Below, one piece after another: positions 38,668-49,799 of a DNA stretch of 64,000 nucleotides. The first letter of the stretch is position 1, and every line of letters begins with the position of its first letter. The stretch lies in the NCBI RefSeq assembly GCF_000002865.3, contig NW_001865045.1, positions 62,261 to 126,260 of the forward strand, written 5' to 3'. Both the position numbers and the translations under genes were made by a program. The DNA comes from Monosiga brevicollis MX1. Taxonomy: Eukaryota > Opisthokonta > Choanoflagellata > Craspedida > Salpingoecidae. The notes under the pieces are model-generated. The model did no database searches. It saw nothing but the letters and a program-made list of their open reading frames with translations, and was not told the DNA's origin.

Positions 38668-41600
38668 TTACGCCGTCTGATCCTCGTCGTAGTCGATGGG
38701 AGCCCGCGGAGGCCACACGGGCAGTCGATGGCTCTGGCGCGACTTGCGAGCTCGTGACAGCCGACAATCAGGATCAACGTTTTTAAGGCAATAGTGGTGA
38801 ATATTGATCTGGCATCGCTTGCAGCGCAACCCCTGTCGAGAAAGGCGCGGATGAGAAAGGAGGAGGAGAAGGCCCATAAGAAGCGCATTACACCGCACAT
38901 GGCGCAACACTTGGAGACGCAGGCCCATCCTCGCCGACGTACCTGACGAGCCAGCCCAGTTAACACTTCGTTGCACTCATCACACTTGGTCTCCCGCACA
39001 TAGGTCTTGGTAACAAAGTCATGCTCGCCCAGACTGTAGCAGGGCACGAACCGGCGAAAGGCACCATCTGGGGTGAGAATTGATACATGCACACAACATG
39101 ACAACAACACCCACATAAAGTAAATGAAAAAAATAAAACGACACGCACTCGACTTCTGAGGGCTCTGTAGATCCGGGTCGGTCGTCTGCAGCCTGCGTCT
39201 TGGCTTGAAAGTAGACAGAGCGCCGCAAGCGTGGACTTGAGTGTGGAGAGGCCGGCTTGACCGTGACGGAGGCTGTGGACAAGGCCGATGAAACCGTGGG
39301 CGCGTTGCCAGTCTCAGCAGTCAGCATGTTGCCTTGTTTGGTACGGCGGCGACTAGAGCTGCTGCGGTTGCGGTTGCCGCTGCTGCGCGGGGAGCTCTCA
39401 GGCGGAACAGTGCCCTGCATACTGTACGGCTGATCCTCGCGAGGGTTCTGGCGCATGTATTCAAGGAGTACAAAGTGAATGTACACGTATTGCACTGGGG
39501 TCTGAACGCTCAGGCCGCGCTGGCGCCGCGTCTTGCACACGTTGCTGAGAATATCGACCACGCCGAGTTCGTCCCACTGCTGCATGCCAATGTCAATGTT
39601 GATGAAACATCCCGTACGCCCCACGCCAGCACTGCAGTGCACGACGATAGGCCCACCCTCCTCATCAGCCACATCGCGCGCCGTGTTGATGAACGGGAAG
39701 ATGCCATCCGCTGTCTCAGGAACACCTGCCGTGACCCGCGTAAGACCATCGTCAGTGAAAGTTGGAGGGGTACATACCCACCACAGCTGAGGTGACCAGG
39801 AGGAAACAAACGACGAGTTGGCACGCAAACACACGCACGCACGCACGCACAAGTACACAAGGCACTTTTGCGCACTTTGCACACCATCCGATCCACAACG
39901 ATGGGCAAGAGGTATCGTACCTTGATCGGGCCACGCGCGCCACCAGAGATGAGTGATTTCACGAATGTCATCGTCGCCACAGCTAATCAGAAGCTTGGAA
40001 GTGACAAATTGCGGGCAAGTGTTGGTTTCAGTCTGGAGACGAATGACGTAATCTCCGTAGACCACGCTTGTGCCGACGTCCTGGGGCCAATAGCGCTCAC
40101 ACTTGACGGCGTTGTTCTCTACTAGATCCGTACTCATGACAATGACGTGCGTCTTGGACTCCCAGACCATGCGCCAAAAGGCCAAAATGGTGTGTGGAAG
40201 CGGCCCCTGTGTGGCGATGTAGCGGTCCATCGCGCGGGGCCCATAACCACTGATAAAATTGGCGTTGATGTACTCGGTGCGCTCGTCATCTCCAATGCGC
40301 GGCAACAAGACCCTACAGGATAGGCAGGGTGAAGGGGATCGAGTCGGGACAAGTTGAGTTTGGGGTGGCGTTGTCATGGACAGGTTGATGCCCATGTCAG
40401 CGATTTTGGTTGGTGAAGCAGGAACAAACCGCGTGTGATTGTTGGGCAGGATGTTAAAGTAGCGATTCAAGTCTTCCGTCAAACGCGGCATGGACTCAAT
40501 CGCGGGCTGCAGGTTGAGCAAAGACGCCGGATGAGTCAAAGGGAAAAGGAAGCCGGCCATTGAAGGTCACAAAAAAGGGCCAAAGACAAACCCTGTTCTC
40601 CGGAATCTGCTCAAATTCGTGATGCAAATGCTGGGTATTTTGCAGAGCTTCAAATAGCTTTTTAAAGTCAAGTTTCTTAGAGGCCGTCAAGCGCGCCTAC
40701 AGCGATGGAAGAACCATGAGCTGCCATGAGCACCAAGGGCCAGGGATGTCAAGCGCCGGGACGGGAGGCAAGGTCGAACGTACTCGGAAGCTCTTTGTCT
40801 GTCGCTCCCACTCAGCCTCCGTGGCGTTGCTGCGCCCAAAGCGTCGCGCAGATCGCGCGGAGCGACGCTTGTAAAAGGGGCTGGGTGCCAAGTCCACCCC
40901 AAGCGAGTTGCGCTTATTCTCGGGCTCGTCGAGGGTAAAGCTTGTCCCATGAGAAACGTGGCTCTTCTCCATTTCGCCCTCTTCTTCGTCATCACTGTGC
41001 AAGGACAAGCAGGGGTGGGTTTGCGGGGAAGGGCAAGGGAAAATTTGAGAAGGCGGAGACTAGGTAGGACGGGGCAAGCAGGACCCCAGTGGGTTTGTGT
41101 GAGCTGCGTCGTAAACAAGGGAAGCCAGGGATCACCTCGAGCTGTTTGAGACATCCCAATTTTCGTCATCGTCCTCTTCATCGTCGTCGTCTTCGTCGTC
41201 ATCCGCTGCTCGTTCGTCGTTGTCATCGGTCTCGCGGTCACTGTCATCCATGTTGTCGATGCGCACCAAGGGGCGAGGCCTGAGCGGAGTGCTAGCCACG
41301 GCCCCTGCCACGGGGTCAGCCTTGAAACCGGTGACATGTTCACTACCATTGCCTTCTGCCAAATCATCCACTTCACGATGCCCGATCATGCTATATGATG
41401 GTGTACAGTGAGGAGCGGGTTTCCGTTGAGTTATGAAAAGCAGCATTTGGGTTTTTGCGGTGGGTCATGGCAGAAGGCAATGCGATGGAGGCGCACCGTG
41501 ATTTGCGCCGGTGTGTCTGCGAGCTGGCGCGGCATTTGGATACGTAGGGAATGCACTTGTAGTGGCAAAGAATGGAGCAGAGCAAACACTTGCAGGCGGT

Positions 41601-42175
41601 CGAGTCGTCGGTCGTCAAACTTTCCTCGCAGTTGATGCAGACGGCATTTTTAGAGAGTGCAGTCTGGCATTGCTCAAACTGATGGCCGTTGATGGCGGCG
41701 AGCAGCGAGGCGTCGTTGGTGGCCTCGGCGTTTTCATCAGCTTCGCCTTCAGGCCCTGGTGCGGGTTGTGATTCGGCGCCCGGTGCCTCGGTGTGTTGTG
41801 GCGCAGATGCTGTTGCGGCAAGCTGGAGAGAGCGTTGTGAGGCTTGTCGCAGATGCTAGGAGCGCGGGACAGCGGGCATGGTCAAGCGTGAGGTCAAACA
41901 CGATGCTACGCGCTGCAGCAAGTTGGTGAAGTCGAAACAGCCGGTCATGACCAAGAAAAGCAAGACTGAGACACAGGGCAAGAAGCAAGCGCAAAGCGGG
42001 GGCAGACCTCGAGAGTGACCACATCTCCCACGGGAAGCTCGTTGTCCTCAGCCAGCGCCTCCTGCGCAAAGCGAATCGCCAGGTCGCGGCTGGCTTCGGA
42101 CTGGCGGGTGATGAAAAGAAGCGCGCTCTTGAGCTGGAACAAGCTCATCGAGCTCGGGTCCTGGGAGCTCTCCAT
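38668..42175 (-). CDS. cytosolic protein tyrosine phosphatase flanked by two C1 domains
   Basis: Ten exons (42175-42008, 41855-41497, 41390-41136, 40994-40784, 40696-40592, 40506-40430, 40312-39921, 39725-39149, 39033-38943, 38832-38668) total 2400 bases, 799 residues. An Ala/Glu/Pro-rich segment leads to C1 domain 1 (about 114-164: CINC...CLLCSILCHYKC). An acidic Asp/Glu linker follows (about 220-265). The PTP domain (about 330-640) has NRYFNILPNN, YINANFISGY, the WPDQG loop and the P-loop VHCSAGVGRTG, with catalytic Cys about 553. A Ser/Arg-rich stretch leads to C1 domain 2 (about 719-768), which has perfect H-x12-C-x2-C-x13-C-x2-C-x4-H-x2-C-x7-C spacing. No signal peptide or membrane segment. 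The junction before exon 9 could use another acceptor, but only this one keeps frame. Confidence 0.88.
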
Positions 42176-42513
42176 GGCCACGGCTTGATGCCCTCGAGTA
42201 AACTTGTCACCTCTCACTCGGATTGAAAAATAAAAAACCGCGGCGATGGCTGTGCTCGGAAGCTGAGCTTCAAGTCTCTCAACGCGCACCACCAAACGTC
42301 AACGTGCTGGAGCCGGCGGCAAGTTTGACCCAAACGCGAGGGGGGCGCCGGTAATTCCAACGTTTAGCTCAATATGGCAGCAAGGCAAGGATCCTCAACC
42401 CCGCCCTGGTTCCTCATCCAACACCATGGGTCACAACAGACAGGCACGATGCTCCACGCGCACGCGCGCGTTGCCAGTGAGTCGTTCCCGCCTCTCTCAC
42501 TCTCTCTCTCTCT

Positions 42514-42551
<38 letters not shown>

Positions 42552-43674
42552 CGTCGTACACAACAAAAATTCAAAAAAAAAATTCAAAAAAAAAAAAAAG
42601 ATGCAGAGAGATGGAATAATGAAGATGGAGAGGCAGAGAGATGGCAGTCTGACGAGGATGGTCAGAGATGAGGGAGCCAAGTTGTTGATCTTGGAGAAAA
42701 ACAAAGGTGAAAGTACACCAAGAGAAGAGAGACATGAAAAGTCAGGGCGTGCTCACAGAAAGACACATTGAGTGATATGAAGAAAAGAGAGAAGAGCCAT
42801 GAGTGACACCTGTGTTGTTGTGGTTGCCAACGTTGACCTGATTTGGCAGTGTGATAACGGGGGCTGAGCAAGATGAACGCAGCTCGCTGCCATGAACGCT
42901 CAGCCAGGAGATCAATTAATAGAGTGCACGCGTGGCGCGATGGCCGCGCGCGGTCAGCCGGCCGACGAGGGCAGGCGCTGAAGACGCCACTACGGGCAGC
43001 TGTGAGCAAGGGGGCGGATCCTTGCCAATGTAGAGCAGCTTGACCAATTGACCAATTGACCAATTGATTGATCAACCCATTTCCCCACGGGGCCGGAGAA
43101 TTTATCCAGCTGGTGCCCCCTTCCTAGCCCGCACAACTCGTGTTTGGAGCTTCGGCGCCACAGACGCGGCATCGATGACGACGGGCCGCTGCCGTCTCCG
43201 TGTTGTTGTCTGAAGCACAAAGTATTATACTTTTACTATTGCTGACATTTTGTTTGTGGTTACGACTTTGGAACAACTCACAGGAGCGGGGAAATGTGTA
43301 TTGGACGGTGGATATTAATCCATATAAAACAATTGAGAAACTCGGTCCAGCTCTTCGCCTAGTGTTTCAGTGGAAGAACAAAAGAAACTTGAGGTCTTTT
43401 GTTCCGCCCCGGCCGTATATACAAAAGAAACCACAAGTGTGAGAAATCTAACGTTTATATAACTTTAAACATGCTGTCGAGTGTGATATACCTGTCATCA
43501 ACGTGTGACAACTCTGATCTGCACAGTGAGAGAGAAAGACAGAGTGCGAGAGAGAGACAGAGCCAGAGAGACACACAACACAGAGAGAGAGAGAGAGACA
43601 GAGAGACAGAGAGGGAGACAGACAGAGACAGAGAGAGACAGAGACAGAGACAGGGACACAGACACAGAGGGATA

Positions 43675-43724
<50 letters not shown>

Positions 43725-43840
43725 CAGCGGGAGAGAACACTTTCCGAGCGAACGAACGAACGGGACGAACGGACGAACGAACGGACGGGAACGAGGACGA
43801 ATAGCATTTGGCAGACCGCGTGCAGATAGTACCCAGTACC
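42176..43840. promoter_or_regulatory. divergent PTP / CAPZ-alpha spacer with CT, GA and CA repeats
   Basis: Contains CT runs (42497-42545), A-rich stretch (42567-42600), an 8-base tandem (TTGACCAA x3, 43040-43063), GCTGACATTT (43241-43250), an AGAGACAG-type tract (43521-43675), a CA run (43676-43708), a GA run (43709-43725) and ACGAACGA-type units (43749-43795) just before the CAPZ alpha start. No coding exon recognised. Confidence 0.55.
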
Positions 43841-45677
43841 ATGGCGGATTACGATGAAGATATCCCGGCTGATGAAAAGGTGAGCATGGGGTTGAGTTGC
43901 AGCGACCTCGGAATCTTGGTCCTTCTGCCATTGGGCGCACTGGTGCCGTGGTGCGGTGCGCCGCGCAGCCAAGCCATCTCTCTCGTTTTGCCTCCGCCCT
44001 TGTTTTGCAAACATACATACGATGCGGATCAGGATCGCAGCGTGGTCTGCTGGTTGAGACGGCGCACGCATAAGCTGCGACGTTGTCGTGCGCTTTTGAC
44101 GGGCGTTCTGTGCTGGGGCCAATGCGGTGTCTTTCGCGGCCAGGGTCAACTGTGCAAACTGGACTAGCCACAACCAGCGATGCTTGATACGGCGGCAGTC
44201 GCGTGTGTGCCTCTATCAGTCATTTTTTGAGATGTAATGGCACACTGCTGCCATGGACACGACCCCATCAACCCAAACAGAAACACACACTCGCGCTCAA
44301 CAACTCAACAACAGGCACTGGTTCGCAGACGATCAACTGTGCGTGCCAACTGCTCACGAATCTTCCACTGGTCTGGTTGATCTAGGTCGCCATCGCCTCG
44401 GACTTTGTGATGAATGCGCCTCCTGGCGAGTTTAACGAGGTTTTCAACGGTGGGTATCGCTCAGGGCAAGCCAAGAGTTGTCCGTTTATTTCTCGGGCTC
44501 TTTTGCTTTCCTGTCGCCTTTGTGTGTCGTGGTTGGCGCACGCGCCCACATGCCCGCGACCGCCTCCTGATGTCCAGTTTGTCTCCACCTGGCCCCACAA
44601 CCTTGCAGATGTCCGTGTCCTGTTGAACGACGATGCCCTTTTGAAAGAGGGTGCTGCAGAGTACGTTTACTTGCCTTTGATTGTCATCAACCTTCTCGAT
44701 CGCGTTGTGGATTTTTTTTTTTTTTTTCCGTTTGTGTGTTTTGTGTTTACGGGCGTTTCTGTGTGTTTTCTTGGGGATGACTCATCCTGGTCGCCTTTGC
44801 CTTCCTCTCGCTCTCTTCTCCCTCTCTCGCTCCCTCTGTCTCTTCATCTTGCACAGGGCTTTTGTCAACTACAACGAGGAGAGCTTCACGCCGGCGCAAC
44901 TGGATGATGACAGCAAGGTACTCATCACGAAGCATGGCCGTCAGAGCGACGGACGCTACATCGACCCCAAGACCAAGCAAGTCTTCAAGTTTGATCACCT
45001 GCGCAAGGAAGTGTCGGATCTGGAGGCTGCTGCGGGCGCTGGTGCCCATGAGGAGCTCCGCGCTGCCGTCGAGACAGAGGCAGAGACCTACGTCAAGGAC
45101 CACTACCACACGGGCACCACCAGTGTGTATGATACGGACGCCGGCATCGTGGTGTGCGTTGAAGACCACAAGTACCAGCCCCGCAACTTTTGGAATGGTC
45201 GGTGGCGTTCTGAGTGGACCGTGTCGCCTGATGGCCAGGTGATTGGCAAGCTCTACGTCCACGTGCACTACTACGAAGACGGCAACGTTCAGCTGCGCTC
45301 GTCCAAGGAAATCACGGACACAATCAAGGTTGATGATGCGACCAGCGCCGCCAAGGCACTTTTTAAGATTGTCCTGGCTGCCGAAAACGAGTATCAGGTG
45401 TGTTTGCGTCGCCATACCTGCCGAGTCCTGTCAATCTCAAAGCCCATTCCCATGTCTGTGTGTCGTCAACCTCTGTGGCCATGTGCATGTGGTGTCTATC
45501 CGTGGTTCTCACGCGGTGATTGGGACGACTCGTCTGTAGACGGCCATTTCTGAAAACTACAACACCATGTCAGAGACGACCTTCAAGGCCCTGCGCCGAG
45601 CTCTGCCCATTACGCGCAGCAAGGTGGATTGGAACAAGATCCTCTCGTACAAGATTGGCAAGGAGCTCAAAAAGTGA
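43841..45677 (+). CDS. CAPZA: F-actin capping protein alpha subunit
   Basis: Alpha subunit of the CapZ heterodimer, which caps actin barbed ends. Exons 43841-43879, 44386-44449, 44609-44660, 44857-45397 and 45540-45677 sum to 834 bases, 277 residues (human about 286). Diagnostic stretches are [88 protein letters not shown] and the C-terminal tentacle [20 protein letters not shown]. The family normally ends in an actin-binding amphipathic helix like the KIGKELKK seen here. The poly-T tract before exon 4 lies in the intron. Confidence 0.96.
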
Positions 45678-46963
45678 GCTTGCCTGGATTCGTCACTCAA
45701 GGTCAAATGTTGGGGTGGTGTGTCCTTGGCAGTGTGTTTTGTTCAAACACATGCCCTGCCTGCACGGCACAACGGCGGCGTTGAATGTTGTGTGAGCCGT
45801 TGTGGCCGGCGTTTAGTGTGATGTGATGTGTTCTTCTGTGACCTGTGGTCGTTTTTGGCCTTTGCCAATTTTTTTAGTGTCTTTCGAGATATCCTTGTGA
45901 GACAAACCTTCTTCTGGTCGTTTCATCACAGGGGCGCCAAAAGAGGCGTTTAAAAATTCAAACCCTCTCTTAGAAGTACCTCGGCCTTGTTTGGAATCAG
46001 AACTTGTGCCAACCTTGAATCACGCATGTCCGTGGACCAGCGTGTTGGTTGTAAAACAAAAGCCGGAAGGATGGTTTCCAAAAAAAAACTCGATTTCAAA
46101 TCGATGCGCCCACATGGCGGGGCAAGGGGCCAATAGCGGCCGCCGTGGCGTCACAATCATCAGCCATAACAAAAGGGGGGGGGGGGAAGAACGGCAAAGG
46201 CTAACACACGAAGCAACATCAAGGCGGGTGCACAACCAAAGCGCACACCCGCGGCAAGGAAATGCGGGACAACAGTCATAGGCGAATATCAAATGAAGAC
46301 GATACTCTGGGGTTCGAGAAGATCAAGAAGAAGCGATTCAATCAGGGGCTATTGAAAAAAAAAAAAAAGGAGACAAGAGTAGAAAAAACAACGGAGAAAC
46401 CAGAACGGGTCATGGCGCACACACGCACTATGTGACCCTATCACACACGGTCTTTGTGCACGGGTTCACAGGGTTCTTTTCCTTAGAGAATAAAAGACTG
46501 AAACAAAAGCAAATGGTCAACATGGCGAGACGGATGCCGGCCGTTTCTCGCAGGGAGGTTCTCACTCGTGAGACAAATGTCGGGAAATAAAACAAGTGCT
46601 ACAAACAGCAATAGACAGACACAGGCGTCAGCTGTTGGCCAGCTGTGCCATGCTCGACACACGGGCCAGCAACAAGGCGACACAAGGAGACTGGGACAAG
46701 GGGCGCCATGCCAAGGCACAGCCAAGACATCCGCAGGACAGGCCGCGTGTCCGTCGCAGACGAGACACGTGGTCCTTGGCTGCTCGTTGACAAGGGCGCC
46801 TCGTCTCTCAACGCCTTGCTCGTGCTGGTGGCATCAAGCAGAACAAGCAACAGGCTGCAGCTGAGCTAACAGACATTTCTTGACAGCACAATACATGAAC
46901 ATGCACACCTATTCCACCGACCCATCTCACAGAGGAGAGCCACACGCGCAAGAAGTGGGGCGT
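45678..46963. other. long convergent spacer
   Basis: Nearly 1.3 kb between CAPZ alpha and BTG/Tob 3' ends. T-rich after CAPZ alpha, then A-rich with a G run (46176-46187) and A run (46354-46368). Open frames are short and overlap on both strands. A long BTG/Tob 3' UTR is a reasonable guess. Confidence 0.5.
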
Positions 46964-47749
46964 TTAGGCAGTGATGGCCGGAGGAAAGGCGGGGGTGTTG
47001 TTGCCAGCTGAGGGGGCAGTGATGGTGAGGGCCTTGGAGCGGCGGGTGCGCATGGGGGAGGCGTTGAAGCGTTGGCTCGCGTAGTACTGTTGGGATTGTT
47101 GATATTGGGGATGGCGATAGGGACCCTCGTGGGCGGCGGAGGAAGCGTAGGGGTTGTAAGCCGCCATGTTGGGGTGTGCGTGGTGAAGATGTGAGGGCGA
47201 GCCCATGGTCGCCAGGACGGCAGGAGGCATGTCCGGGGAAAGGTTGGCGCTCAAGACGGGGCTGTTGGCGGCGCTGGAAGTGGCTGAGGCTTGACGCGAG
47301 AGACTTTCCTTGATGAGGAGCTGGTCGCGCGCGTCATCCTCCTGCTGCGAGGCGCCATTGAGGTTGAGCATGTACACGGGGGCTTCGGCGCCGAGGCGAA
47401 CGGAGACGGCGCGGGGGTCCACCCAAATGGTCCACTCGCTGACGAGGCCGGAAGGGTCGACGGGAGTAGCAGCTCGAGGGGTGGCCGCGGTGTCGTTGGC
47501 GGAAGAAGGTGGGGTGTTGGCAGCCTCGAGGGCAGAGCGGACGACCACGCAGGGTTTGCGTGGCTCGTGGTGCAGGCAGCGAAAGGCCTGGCCGCGGCTG
47601 GGCGAGTCGGCGTACCAATGGCCCTTGTAGCGACGGCTCAGTTCATCCTGGACCGTATCGAGAAAGGCGTCCGATGCCGGGCATATCTCGAGCTCCGAGG
47701 TGTAGAGCTGGCGGAGGAAGCGAGTTGCGCGTTCAATCTCAACCTTCAT
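46964..47749 (-). CDS. BTG/Tob-family antiproliferative protein
   Basis: BTG/Tob proteins bridge the CAF1 deadenylase to mRNA-bound factors and restrain proliferation. A single long exon from Met 47749 encodes 261 residues. The BTG domain spans about 1-115: MKVEIERATRFLRQLY, then Box A (YKGHWYADSPSRGQAFRCL) and Box B (SEWTIWVDPRAVSVRLG). The tail is Ser/Pro/His/Tyr-rich (HLHHAHPNMAAYNPYASSA), like the long Tob rather than the short BTG tails, and ends NTPAFPPAITA. The frame stays open upstream (LDETTEPVDVATLPPEK) to an acceptor-like CCTCAG near 47802, so a further N-terminal or 5' UTR exon is likely, perhaps ending at the donor AT|GTAAGT near 48547. Confidence 0.9.
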   Translation of the reverse strand: MKVEIERATRFLRQLYTSELEICPASDAFLDTVQDELSRRYKGHWYADSPSRGQAFRCLHHEPRKPCVVVRSALEAANTPPSSANDTAATPRAATPVDPSGLVSEWTIWVDPRAVSVRLGAEAPVYMLNLNGASQQEDDARDQLLIKESLSRQASATSSAANSPVLSANLSPDMPPAVLATMGSPSHLHHAHPNMAAYNPYASSAAHEGPYRHPQYQQSQQYYASQRFNASPMRTRRSKALTITAPSAGNNTPAFPPAITA

Positions 47750-48670
47750 CTTCTCCGGTGGCAAGGTGGCAACGTCGACGGGTTCTGTGGTCTCGTCAAG
47801 CTGAGGTCGTATTCAAAAAAAAAAAAGAAGACGACCGTGGGACGGGGGGTTGGCAACCACACAAAAAGTCTTTGATGACCCAAAAGGGCAGCGACAACAA
47901 CAACAACAACAACAACAACAACGATGTCAACACACACAGGAATGTCTTGGAAATGAGCTGTTCCTGTCGCGTGGTGTCACACACACTCACACACACGAGA
48001 GAGAGTGTGTGTGTGTGTTGGTGTGTTGGTGTTGGTAGTAACCAAAGACAACAAGAGAGAGAGAGAGAGAGTCAAAAGAATGTGACTTGGTCTCTACGAA
48101 TTGTTTGTGCACACACACACAATCAAACAGATTGAGTGGGAGCGTAGGGAAGGGGGGACACACAAAGCAGACGAAAAGGGTTGTCTGGAGGGCGGGGACG
48201 TGTGCCGGGCGATGGGGGGAGTGCGCAGACAAAAAAAATGCTCAGAGGCACGGGGTGGTGCGGGCCAGAGCTGGCAGCGATGCTAGAGCGGGGCAAGCGG
48301 GCGTGTGATGATCAGCGCAGAAGAAAAATGGCGTCAGGGCAGAGCTGGAGCAAAGAGAGGAGAGAGAGCACACTAAGCAGAGACAGGACCAGCTTGACAT
48401 TCTTCAACAAGGCAAACTCCAAGCCAAACTAAGAGACGGCACCTGTCAACCACATCCCATCAGAGAAAGCTAAAGGCCCATCACGATAAGGTGATGATGG
48501 TGTTGGGGGTTCACGGTGGAAGGAGCGCGCAAGCACTAGGCACTTACATGTTAAAGGCAAAGGCAATGGGCAAAGCGTAAGGCGCTTCCCAAGAATAGCA
48601 CACATGCAGTCGTAGTGGAAGAAGAACAACAAGGGGGGTGATCATTGAATTACGTGTGCGGTTGGATGAA

Positions 48671-48730
48671 GTTTAAGCTTGAATAAGCTTGACTAAGCTT
48701 GAATAAGCATGAATAAGCTTGAATAAGCTT
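48671..48730. repeat. 10-base tandem repeat, GAATAAGCTT type
   Basis: Six consecutive 10-base units: GTTTAAGCTT, GAATAAGCTT, GACTAAGCTT, GAATAAGCAT, GAATAAGCTT, GAATAAGCTT. The period is exactly 10, close to one helical turn, so every AAGCTT falls on the same face of the helix. Confidence 0.95.
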
Positions 48731-49320
48731 GATCAGCATTACCATCATTATCATGCACCTTTGGCTTGGGCTTGGGTTTGGGCTGTGCGCGCTGCCTTGG
48801 CAGGGAAGGAGACGGAACGCCGGGTCGTTGACGTGATCATCACTCTGTTCCTTCGACGACGCCGGACGGGTCGAAATCAGTATTTGTGCGGCGCTTTCTC
48901 TCTTTCTTTTTTCAGTGGGGTGGGGGAGACTCCGGGAACACCACGGCCCTTGGCGTCCAAGGCGAAAACGCGCGCGTCCAACCGTTTTGGCGCTCGCGCG
49001 AGAGTCCCCCATACCCAACTGCATGCCCAAGCTTATTCCACCATTCCAACTGCCATACCTCCACTCGACCCCCATACGGCGCGCAACATCAACACGAAGC
49101 GGTTGGGAACAAGAGAAGGAGAACAAGAAGGGAAGGAAGGAAGGAAGGGTGATGGGGGTTCGGCTTGTGTTCTTGCAGGTAAAGCCCCAACACGAACAAC
49201 ATACGTAACCGCGGTCATCTCGCTTCTCCAAAAACACTGGTGACAACAGCTGTTGTACAATTCTTGCTCCATGATGCAACGTCCACAATCACGTCATCAC
49301 ATATGACAGCTGGGCAGAAG

Positions 49321-49440
49321 ACTGGAGAAGACTGGAGAAGACTGGAGAAAGAGGGGACTCGCGGGGAGACTCGCAAAGACTCGCAAAGACTCGCAAAGAC
49401 TCTCGGAGACTTGCAGAGACTGGTGGAGACGAGTGGAGAC
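49321..49440. repeat. 10-base tandem repeat, GACTGGAGAA / TCGCAAAGAC type
   Basis: About twelve units of 10 bases ending in GAC/GAG: three ACTGGAGAAG-type units, then TCGCAAAGAC x3, and variants such as TCTCGGAGAC, TTGCAGAGAC, TGGTGGAGAC and GAGTGGAGAC. It is upstream of GALC in the same intergenic region as the AAGCTT array and shares its 10-base period. Confidence 0.95.
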
Positions 49441-49799
49441 GTGCAAACATCAACAAACACAAGGGAGTGTGCCGCATTCTCTCTTCTGTGTGTGTGCAGC
49501 GCACATGCCAGTGAGCGGCGGCAGAGGTGCGAGTGAATGGCGATCGGGCTGCGGCTGTGATTTGAGCAGACCCCTGCTCCTTGGCAGATCCGATGCTCAT
49601 CCCTGTGTCTGTATCATGCCGCGTCTTTGTTGTGTTGATTCAAATCTGCACCGCCGTTCGGGGGGCCGAGATTCGACCGGTCGTGTGATTCGACGCTCCG
49701 CTCACGATTTGATTTCCCTGGCCATGGCCGAACGTAATCATGATGTTGTTGTCTTGGATCTCGCTCGCAGCAGACCAAAAGCGTGTGCCACCTTCAACC

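Larger units (their letters stand above)
47750..49799. promoter_or_regulatory. divergent BTG/Tob / GALC spacer
   Basis: Includes the probable BTG/Tob 5' intron, with an ACA triplet run (47893-47921), TG/CA and GA runs (47980-48120), and two separate 10-base-period tandem arrays (48671-48730 and 49321-49440). No robust coding exon seen. A candidate 5' exon of BTG/Tob ends near 48547. Confidence 0.5.

Noticed and set aside
43448-44173. Two overlapping minus-strand frames of about 240 codons
   Set aside because: They run through CA/GA repeats and antisense to the CAPZ alpha first exon and intron; the composition is repeat-driven.
47291-48135. Plus-strand frames of about 200 codons
   Set aside because: Antisense of BTG/Tob, running on into simple repeats.
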